Shown: positions 51,310 through 57,615 of the stretch, piece after piece
How the letters are laid out: every line of letters starts with the position of its first letter
How positions within the stretch are numbered: the stretch's first letter is position 1
Source: Coriobacteriia bacterium
GTDB lineage: Bacteria; Actinomycetota; Coriobacteriia; Coriobacteriales; UBA8131
NCBI GenBank assembly: GCA_009783085.1
Contig: WRHU01000009.1
Span: 1-57,615 of the forward strand
Direction: 5' to 3'
DNA: 57,615 nucleotides
Notes under the pieces: generated by a model
Seen by the model: the letters and a program-made list of their open reading frames with translations, nothing else
Database searches by the model: none
What the model was told of the DNA's origin: nothing
Program-made: the position numbers and the translations under genes

Positions 51310-52038
51310 ATGCCAAAGTTATCAAAGAACAGAAAAAACCAACAAGAAAAAGTAGATGCCGAGAAGCTTTACGCCCCGCTTGCTGCGATGCGTCTTGCTA
51401 AAGAGGTTGCAGCTGCCAAGTTTGATGAAACTATGGAGGCTCACTTTCGTCTTGGTATCGACACCCGTCAAGCCGACCAACAGGTGCGTGGCTCTATCTC
51501 GCTCCCACATGGCACGGGCAAGAGCGTGCGCGTTGCAGTTTTTGCTGAGGGCGACAAGGCCAAAGAAGCAGAGGCTGCTGGTGCAGATGTTGTTGGCTCT
51601 GACGACCTTATCACAAAAGTGCAAGGTGGGTTTCTTGACTTTGACGCTGCCGTTGCAACGCCAGACATGATGGCAAAGGTTGGTCGTCTTGGTAAAGTTT
51701 TGGGTACGCGCGGCCTTATGCCAAACCCCAAGCTTGGAACCGTTACCATGGATGTTTCTAAAATTGTGAGCGAGCTTAAAGCAGGACGTGTTGAGTATCG
51801 CGCCGACCGTTTTGGCATCTGCCACGTACCGGTGGGCAAGGTTTCGTTTACTGCCGAGCAGCTTACCGAGAACTATGGTGCTTTGCTTGACGAGATTTTG
51901 CGGGTCAAGCCTGCTTCGGCGAAGGGTCGCTACATCAAGTCAATCACTGTTACCTCAACGATGGGCCCTGGCATTGCCGTGGATTCAAGCAGAACGCGAA
52001 ACCTACTCGCCGAGGACGCTCAAGATACCGAGGAATAA
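51310..52038 (+). CDS. rplA: Ribosomal protein L1
   Basis: A 242-residue L1, which binds the L1 stalk of 23S rRNA and represses its own operon. [23 protein letters not shown], the [16 protein letters not shown] signature and [17 protein letters not shown] are present. AAGGAGTAATC precedes the ATG. The rplJ-rplL genes that often follow are not next here. Confidence 0.96.
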   Translation: MPKLSKNRKNQQEKVDAEKLYAPLAAMRLAKEVAAAKFDETMEAHFRLGIDTRQADQQVRGSISLPHGTGKSVRVAVFAEGDKAKEAEAAGADVVGSDDLITKVQGGFLDFDAAVATPDMMAKVGRLGKVLGTRGLMPNPKLGTVTMDVSKIVSELKAGRVEYRADRFGICHVPVGKVSFTAEQLTENYGALLDEILRVKPASAKGRYIKSITVTSTMGPGIAVDSSRTRNLLAEDAQDTEE

Positions 52039-52127
52039 CACTCGCCTAACACTCGTTTTTAGACGAGCCTAAGACGATTTTAGACAGTTTTAAGGCAACC
52101 GTATCAGTGCAAGTGATGGGAGAAATT

Positions 52128-53615
52128 ATGTTTTGTACAGGTTGTGGTAAAGAGATACCTGATGTATCTAAGTTTTGTCCCTACTGCGGAAAAGAAGCCT
52201 ATCTAGCAACTGCGGCAGAAGCGAGTGCTGCGCCCGTAAAGGCTGCAAAAACTGCTGCTAAGACTACCAAAGCTGCAGCGACCAAGGCCTCCAAGGCTGC
52301 TGCTGCAGAAGTTGCTTCGGTAGGCGTTGCGGCTGAGGAAGCGGCAGCTTCTATCAAGGCAAAGGTCGAACCTGTTGTTGAGGTGAGCGCTGAGCCTGCT
52401 GCCAAGACTGCCAAGGCTGCTAAGGTTGCAGCTGTTGAGACAGCTGCGGCTGCTGCTATGCCCGTCGCTGAGCCGGTTGTTTCTGTAGCCGCTTCATCGG
52501 TAGAAGGCGCTGCCGCTCCCGTAAGCACTCCTTCGGTTGGCGCTGCACCTATGGGAGCCGCCCCTCAATATGCGGGACAATACCCCCCGCAGTATGCAGC
52601 GCAGCAAGCTTCCAAAAAGAAAAGCAAAAAGCTTCCCATAATTATTGCCGCTGTTCTCGCCCTCGCACTTGTTGGCGGCGGGGTTGCCTATGCCCTTAAC
52701 ACCTTTGGGAACTTGAGTGAAAAAACGGCATTGGGTGCTCTCTACTTTGGCACCGAGAACCTTCTTTTTGAGGCGAGCAGTGCAACGGTGGAGGCACGAG
52801 CTGGTGTGAATGCAACCGTTAAGTGGGATCTTGGAAAAGACCTCAAGTCTTCAACATTTTGGGGTTACTCTGGTGGCATGGGTTTCCTTCTCAAGGACGA
52901 TACGCTAATTGTCTATGAAGGCAGTAGCTCAGGCGGAGGAATCGAGGTTGTGAGCAAAGAGAGTGGTATTGTTGGTACGCTTAACGACCAGCTTAATAGT
53001 GAGCTCGATACAAAGCTCGATTTTAACAATGTTGTTTCAAACGGTAAGCTCAATAGAAAGTTCTTTGAAGACTTGAGCGCAGAAGTTGACAAAACTGCTG
53101 CCAATATGGACACAGATGTGGACAGCGAGCGCATGGCTGAAATTGTCACCGACTTTATGACCAATGAGATAAACAAAAAAGACGTTCATGACAAAGTGGT
53201 TCTTGATGCCACGAGCTCAAAAAGCGGTAGCACTACCACACATAAAGGCCGTCTTGCCCCGTTCTCTCTTTTAGACGAACTCTATAACTACGCCGAGCAG
53301 CGCGGTAAAGATTCTCGCTACCAAGAGGCGGCAAAGACCATTACTGATGCTCTGGACTCTGTGCGCTCAATGTCGAGCTATATGGGTTCGTACCTCGACG
53401 ATGTTTCCTATGAAATATCGGTTACGGATAAGTTCCTTAGTGGCTTGGGTGTTACCCTCAATACGCCTTCGGGCGCAGTTTCGGCTGACATCAGCATCAG
53501 CGACATTAATGCAACGAACTTAAGCAACGAGTCACTTATACAAGAGATATTGGATGCTCCCGAGAAAAGCAGCAATAACTATTGGGATATATTCGATTTT
53601 GGTTCTGCGTTCTAA
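52128..53615 (+). CDS. Zinc-ribbon membrane-anchored protein, unknown function
   Basis: About 495 residues. A cytoplasmic zinc ribbon starts the protein (CTGC and CPYC pairs, Cys 3, 6, 17 and 20). An Ala/Lys/Val-rich helix-forming region (about 25-150) and a Gln/Pro/Tyr spacer follow, then one membrane helix (LPIIIAAVLALALVGGGVAYAL). An outer domain of ~300 residues (Asp, Ser and Leu rich) has no family I recognise. Proteins of this layout (zinc ribbon, linker, helix, outside domain) are common in Firmicutes and Actinobacteria and poorly understood. ATG 52128 is chosen because the ribbon starts there. Confidence 0.7.
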   Translation: MFCTGCGKEIPDVSKFCPYCGKEAYLATAAEASAAPVKAAKTAAKTTKAAATKASKAAAAEVASVGVAAEEAAASIKAKVEPVVEVSAEPAAKTAKAAKVAAVETAAAAAMPVAEPVVSVAASSVEGAAAPVSTPSVGAAPMGAAPQYAGQYPPQYAAQQASKKKSKKLPIIIAAVLALALVGGGVAYALNTFGNLSEKTALGALYFGTENLLFEASSATVEARAGVNATVKWDLGKDLKSSTFWGYSGGMGFLLKDDTLIVYEGSSSGGGIEVVSKESGIVGTLNDQLNSELDTKLDFNNVVSNGKLNRKFFEDLSAEVDKTAANMDTDVDSERMAEIVTDFMTNEINKKDVHDKVVLDATSSKSGSTTTHKGRLAPFSLLDELYNYAEQRGKDSRYQEAAKTITDALDSVRSMSSYMGSYLDDVSYEISVTDKFLSGLGVTLNTPSGAVSADISISDINATNLSNESLIQEILDAPEKSSNNYWDIFDFGSAF

Positions 53616-53640
53616 AACGCTTGAGCAAAACGCTTGAGCC
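53614..53640. repeat. 13-bp direct repeat after the zinc-ribbon gene
   Basis: AAAACGCTTGAGC is repeated twice directly after the stop codon, with a third degenerate copy (AAAATGCTGA). Confidence 0.6.
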
Positions 53641-53704
53641 AAAATGCTGAAAGTTTTTACGAGTTTGTTTGGGTGTCACTGTTGTAAGTGAGCTATGAGC
53701 AATT

Positions 53705-54316
53705 ATGAACAAGACACTGGTTTTAGAGAGTATTCAAAAACGCCGGGGCGAGGAGATTTTCGCCCCGGTGAGTTGTATAGTGGGCCCGGGTGAGGGCCTG
53801 GGGGTTTATGGCCACAATGGAAGCGGCAAGACAACGCTTTTGGATATTATCTCAGGGCTTTTGCAGCCCAGTGCTGGCACAGTAGAGGTCAACGGAAGCG
53901 TCGGATACGTTATGCAGCACGCTGGCTTTCAAGAATCGCTCAGTTTCAAAGACAATTTGTTGGTTGAAGCGCACCTCAGCGGGCTGCGTGGGCAGGCTGC
54001 CAAAGAGCAAGTTGAGCTGGTTGCGCGCAGGCTTGAAATGCTGCCGTTTTGGACTAAGCGGTATGCAAAAGGCAGCTCTGGTATGCGCGGCAGGCTTTCT
54101 TTAGCGGCAGCACTGCTTTCTGCACCGCAAATACTTCTGCTCGACGAGGCTTTTAGTTATCTTGACGAGCGCTCTATTGAACAGGCTCATCATGTTTTGC
54201 GCGCCGAAAAAGAACGCGGCGCGAGCCTGATAATGGTTTCACACGACCGCAAGGATTTTGAAGGTTTATGCGAGCGTGTGTTGCTTTTACCCAGTGCCGA
54301 GATTGTTGCGTTATGA
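53705..54316 (+). CDS. ABC transporter ATP-binding protein
   Basis: A 203-residue ATPase. Walker A is GHNGSGKTTLLDII, the signature region is KGSSGMRGRLSLAAAL (LSGGQ variant), Walker B is QILLLDEAFSYLD, and the switch His is in MVSHDRKDF. Its size is close to CcmA/ABC-2 type export ATPases. It overlaps the next gene (ATGA), a permease, and with the two permeases downstream forms an exporter unit. The substrate is unknown. Confidence 0.88.
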   Translation: MNKTLVLESIQKRRGEEIFAPVSCIVGPGEGLGVYGHNGSGKTTLLDIISGLLQPSAGTVEVNGSVGYVMQHAGFQESLSFKDNLLVEAHLSGLRGQAAKEQVELVARRLEMLPFWTKRYAKGSSGMRGRLSLAAALLSAPQILLLDEAFSYLDERSIEQAHHVLRAEKERGASLIMVSHDRKDFEGLCERVLLLPSAEIVAL

Positions 54317-55479
54317 AGTTTTTGACGCTGTATCTTTCTAACCTCAAAGTTGCTGCACGTTCGATAATAATTTTGCTGGCTGCTTTGTTGGTGCTGATTG
54401 CTCTTGTGCTGGCAAGTTTGCCCCAAGAACTCTTTTCAAAAAATGACGTACCCAAGGTGTCGGTGGCGGTTGTGTATGGCGACGGCACGCGCAACGATTC
54501 ACTCATTCGTAATCTCAATGCCGAGATTGGCAAGCTCGAAACGGTCAAGAGCATTACTGTTACTACGCTTGATGACGCAGAGGAAATGCTCAGGCGGGGA
54601 GAGGTTGATACTATTCTTCTTCTTCCCGAAAACACGCTGAAAGTTTTGGTCTATGGAGGCCATGCGACTATAACCGTGCGAGCCACTGACCCGCTTGTTG
54701 GTGCGGTGGTGTATTCGGTTACTGACCGTGCCATTGAGGCACTCGACAGAATACAAAACTATGCTTTGGTGTATCAGCAAGAAACACGCGGACACTTTGA
54801 GAGCTCAAAAAAGCATGCAGAGGCAGTCAACAACTTTTCGCTGGTGCTTCTTTCTGAAGCGCTTATGCGTGCAGACAACGTTGAAACTCCCTCTGTTGCC
54901 CCGGCTTATTTGGTGCAGCTGCTTACGTTGTTGCTCTTTTTGAGCGTATCGATTGCCTCGTTTTTTGTTGCGGTTATTGCGTCGCGCCAGTATGCGACTG
55001 GTTATGTGCGGCACCTTTATACCAAAGGTGTTCGCTATCGCCATTTGTTTGTTTCGTACTTGCTGGTAGCGGCAAGCATTTCTCTCGTTTTGGCAGGGGT
55101 TTTGGCGGTTGTTTTAAGTTTTGTTGCGCAGGGCATTGCCGTACTTGCGCTGCTGGTTTCATCGGTACTCCTCTCGCTCGTGCTTACTGCCCTCTATCTC
55201 ATGTTTAGTGGCGTAAGGCAACAGCCTCAGGCGGCTACTACGAGAACTTTGATAGCCTGCCTTTCGCTCATGTTCTTTTTGCTCTTTATCGGCGGCGGTT
55301 TTTATCCCACGGGGCTTATGTATTCCGATATACGCCTGTTTAATCCCACGTGGCTTTCTACGCAGTTGGCAAACTGGTCGCTTGGCGGTGCGCTTGACCC
55401 CGTGCAACTTGCTTTGTTTGTGGTGCCTTTTGCGGTTGCTGGCGGCGTAGGTTTCTTAATGTGGAGGCGGTCGCTGTGA
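54313..55479 (+). CDS. ABC-2-type permease subunit 1
   Basis: About 388 residues. One N-terminal helix (SIIILLAALLVLIALVLASL), an outside domain of ~175 residues (about 35-210, with TVTTLDDAEEMLRRGEVDTILLLPE, a pattern seen in ABC-2 permeases), then five or six helices. GTP/ATP sites are absent, as expected. It starts 4 bp inside the ATPase gene, and its stop overlaps the next gene's start (TGATG). It likely pairs with the following permease to form a heterodimeric exporter. Confidence 0.78.
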   Translation: MKFLTLYLSNLKVAARSIIILLAALLVLIALVLASLPQELFSKNDVPKVSVAVVYGDGTRNDSLIRNLNAEIGKLETVKSITVTTLDDAEEMLRRGEVDTILLLPENTLKVLVYGGHATITVRATDPLVGAVVYSVTDRAIEALDRIQNYALVYQQETRGHFESSKKHAEAVNNFSLVLLSEALMRADNVETPSVAPAYLVQLLTLLLFLSVSIASFFVAVIASRQYATGYVRHLYTKGVRYRHLFVSYLLVAASISLVLAGVLAVVLSFVAQGIAVLALLVSSVLLSLVLTALYLMFSGVRQQPQAATTRTLIACLSLMFFLLFIGGGFYPTGLMYSDIRLFNPTWLSTQLANWSLGGALDPVQLALFVVPFAVAGGVGFLMWRRSL

Positions 55480-56588
55480 TGAAGCAGTTTTGGCTTAAGC
55501 TCAAGTCGCAGCGGTATCTGTTGCCCTTGCTGGTGCTGATTGTGCTCTTTCAGCTTCTCATGGCGCAGACAAGCTCGTATGTGCTCTCAGAAAGTGTTCC
55601 ACCTTTAAGCCTTGCAGTTCAGCAGCTGAGCGATGACGAGCTTTCCAACGAGCTTGTTTTTGACCTTGCACAGGTTTCAAGCTTTGAGGTAGTTGGCGTA
55701 GACGCTGCGCTCAAGCCCGATGAGGTATTTAGACAACAACGTGTTCAGGGTTTGCTTGTTGTGCCACAAGATTTTAATGAGCGGCTTACTGCAGGCAACC
55801 GAGCAGCGGTAACCTTGTACTCAGCACCTGGCATAACCAATAGCGAGTTTGCCCGCGAGCAAGTTGCTGAGGCAATCATGCAGCTGCGCGCTCGCTTTGC
55901 CCTTACTTCGGCACTCGATAGCTTAGGGCTTGAAACAACTTTTGGAAGCGAAATACCTACCACTGATCTTTTAGACGTGGTATATGAGGGGCCGCTTTTG
56001 CAAGGCTCGACCGATGGCTCTTCTTCTGCCCAGCTCGCAAGCGCAGCACCTGTTTTTGGGGTTGCGGCCCTTCTGTTGTTGCTCGCTTTTTTGCATGCCG
56101 CCTTAAGCGTTCCAACTCGTGATGATAAACGTATTCTCATGCGCGGAAGGCGCACGTATGCCCAGCAGCTCTGTGTTTCGCTTTTGGTGGTATGGGTGGT
56201 ATGGTTGCTAGTAATTGCACTCTATGTTGCTGCGACCACACTTCTTGTTGGCAAGGCTCCTGGCGCACTTACTTGCCTCGGCTTTATTGCTATTATGATT
56301 TATTGTTCGGTTTTGGGTGCGCTGCTTGCCCAATTTATGGGTAGACATACGGCTTCATGGGTGTTTTTGCCCCTGTTTTTGTTCAGCATGACCATTGGCG
56401 GTGGTCTTTGGGTCAATATTACCTTAAGCCCGCTGTTCTCGCCGCTTGTTCCGGTTGCTTGCGTTGTGACATCAGGCAGCGCCGCTCTGCTCGGCATAAC
56501 AATACTTTTTGCTGCTGCCCTCTTGATGATGATTGCCTTGGTTTTGGCGCTTTTTCTTACCGTTCCAAGAGTTTCTCGTACGCCCTAG
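55479..56588 (+). CDS. ABC-2-type permease subunit 2
   Basis: About 369 residues with the same plan as its neighbour: one N-terminal helix (YLLPLLVLIVLFQLLMAQ), an outside region with a DEVFRQQRVQGLLVVPQDFN pattern, then about six helices. The similar layout and low sequence likeness suggest an old duplication. The start ATG 55479 overlaps the previous stop by one base. Confidence 0.78.
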   Translation: MKQFWLKLKSQRYLLPLLVLIVLFQLLMAQTSSYVLSESVPPLSLAVQQLSDDELSNELVFDLAQVSSFEVVGVDAALKPDEVFRQQRVQGLLVVPQDFNERLTAGNRAAVTLYSAPGITNSEFAREQVAEAIMQLRARFALTSALDSLGLETTFGSEIPTTDLLDVVYEGPLLQGSTDGSSSAQLASAAPVFGVAALLLLLAFLHAALSVPTRDDKRILMRGRRTYAQQLCVSLLVVWVVWLLVIALYVAATTLLVGKAPGALTCLGFIAIMIYCSVLGALLAQFMGRHTASWVFLPLFLFSMTIGGGLWVNITLSPLFSPLVPVACVVTSGSAALLGITILFAAALLMMIALVLALFLTVPRVSRTP

Positions 56589-56629
56589 CAGTGCCCAGTG
56601 TTTTCTGTGCTAAACTAGGCGTATCTTAT

Positions 56630-56725
56630 CCCATCGGGAGCTGTTATACGGCTGAGAGGCGACTTGTTCGCGACCGAGAAGAGTGTTCCGGTAATGCGGA
56701 GCCCCAAAGCGGAAACGCTTATCTT
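56630..56725 (+). promoter_or_regulatory. TPP-type riboswitch ahead of thiT
   Basis: GGCTGAGAGGC (56650-56660) carries the conserved CUGAGA of the THI element, and CCGGTAATGCGGAG (about 56688-56701) matches the GGUAAU-R-C half that grips the pyrophosphate side. The P3 stem GGCGACTTGTTCGCGACC lies between. The usual AACCUGA box is altered, so it may be a variant TPP-class aptamer. It lies 130 bp before the thiT ATG, and a further hairpin (GAGCG/CGCTC near 56813-56835) could be the expression switch. Confidence 0.68.
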
Positions 56726-56854
56726 CACTATCTCAAAAAGCTGTGCAAACGCTCCCTCAACGAGGGGCAGGATTTTTGTGTTGCAAGAGCTGTTGTTAGA
56801 CGCACAGATGATGAGCGCAACCACAAAAACACGCTCCTAAGAGAGGAAGTTAGC

Positions 56855-57478
56855 ATGCGGAACAACGGAGTAATAATTCTTGTGGAATGTGCGCTTGGCG
56901 TGGCGCTGGCAGTGGCGCTTCAGTACCTTGCCATTAGATTGCCCATCAACTTTGCAGGTGGTTCCATATCGTTTGCAATGTTGCCCATTGGCATTGTAGC
57001 CTTGCGGCGTGGCGCTGCGGCAGGTGCGCTCATGGGAGCCATTTTTGGTATGTTTGACTTACTGATAGGCCCTTATATTGTCCACTGGGCGCAGGTACTT
57101 CTTGATTACCCCGTGCCGTACTTGCTCTTTGGCGCTGTTGTTGGTCTGTTTGCGCGTCCTTATGCGTGGACCACCAAAAGACTTGTTGAAAAAGGGAAAA
57201 CCTTGCTGTTCTCTCGATTGACGGCTGGCTCGATAGTTATAGCTGGAGCATTTGTTGCTGGCGGTGCCTTGCGCTATGCGAGCCACGTGCTTAGCGGTGT
57301 TATATTTTTTAGTGAATATGCCGAGGGCGGCAATGTTTGGGCCTATTCGTTTGTGTATAACATTGCCTATCTGGGCCCCTCGCTGGTGGTGTCTTTGGCA
57401 CTTGCCCTTATTATCGTGCCCATACTTGCCCATGCCGTACCAAGTGTGGTGCCCAGCTTAAGGTCGAAAAAGAAGTAA
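56855..57478 (+). CDS. thiT: Thiamine ECF transporter S component ThiT
   Basis: A 207-residue membrane protein with six hydrophobic stretches. It starts NNGVIILVECALGVALAVALQYLAIRL and contains ISFAMLPIGIVALRRGAAAG, which fits ThiT. ThiT binds thiamine and uses the shared ECF energising module (EcfAA'T), which is not in the window. The riboswitch upstream supports the call. ATG 56855 follows GAGAGGAAG; the longer open frame upstream is not used. Confidence 0.85.
   Translation: MRNNGVIILVECALGVALAVALQYLAIRLPINFAGGSISFAMLPIGIVALRRGAAAGALMGAIFGMFDLLIGPYIVHWAQVLLDYPVPYLLFGAVVGLFARPYAWTTKRLVEKGKTLLFSRLTAGSIVIAGAFVAGGALRYASHVLSGVIFFSEYAEGGNVWAYSFVYNIAYLGPSLVVSLALALIIVPILAHAVPSVVPSLRSKKK

Positions 57479-57615
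<137 letters not shown>

Noticed and set aside
56357-56854. Long open frame leading into thiT
   Set aside because: It overlaps the permease gene and the riboswitch; ThiT begins at ATG 56855.

Overview
The window looks like a chromosomal segment, ending at a contig edge, from an anaerobic actinobacterium, probably class Coriobacteriia (an inference from gene families and their order; no rRNA gene is present to confirm it). The anaerobic lifestyle is supported by a class III ribonucleotide reductase (nrdD-nrdG), a Tat-exported rubrerythrin, a HypE hydrogenase maturation protein, and cytochrome bd as the only terminal oxidase seen. Base composition is moderate, with one lower-GC patch at about 25.3-26.3 kb. 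The genome is unusually rich in short tandem repeats, both inside genes and across stop codons.

Layout. 1-446: gene-free, highly structured DNA. 447-3226: divergent tRNA wobble-uridine enzymes, Elp3 and a Trm9-like methyltransferase that carries an in-frame palindromic repeat. 3307-7136: a translationally coupled membrane protein and secreted surface protein. 7275-8423: hypE. 9091-11993: cydAB, followed by a strong terminator. 12355-16646: nrdD-nrdG-corC/hlyC. 16834-19314: two PspC-domain envelope proteins. 19667-24475: trigger factor, galU, a family 2 glycosyltransferase and ychF. 24476-26265: a small foreign-looking islet bounded by a duplicated piece of the ychF 3' end. 26464-27987: a lipoprotein resembling adenosine deaminase but lacking its catalytic residues. 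28137-32927: gap and gatCAB. 32951-34678: Pit phosphate permease with its DUF47 partner. 34698-35025: tRNA-Thr with a duplicated 3' end and a short repeat element. 35093-36919: HD-GYP response regulator and an Hpt protein. 37161-39929: leucine-rich-repeat surface protein and a lipoprotein. 40313-43184: spoVS-miaB-miaA. 43280-45571: a fused DapF-DapL enzyme. 45738-46523: rubrerythrin. 46875-49155: four tRNA genes with tuf and rpmG. 49286-53615: secE-nusG-rplK-rplA and a zinc-ribbon membrane protein. 53705-56588: a three-gene ABC exporter. 56630-57478: a TPP-type riboswitch and thiT. The last ~100 bases are homopolymer runs that look like a sequencing or assembly artefact.

Shared themes. tRNA biology recurs: Elp3 with Trm9-like, MiaB with MiaA, GatCAB, and five tRNA genes. 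Diaminopimelate supply (DapFL), UDP-glucose (GalU) and a glycosyltransferase point to envelope building, and the PspC proteins to envelope stress.

The most unusual signal is a 107-bp element present twice, directly downstream of two unrelated tRNA genes (Thr at 34.9 kb, Met at 47.3 kb). Both copies lie in the same orientation relative to their tRNA. In both, the tRNA 3' end is repeated on the far side of the element, beginning in the T-loop. In both, a segment just before the element is the exact reverse complement of that tRNA's own T-arm, so this segment changes with the target. I do not recognise it as a described element.
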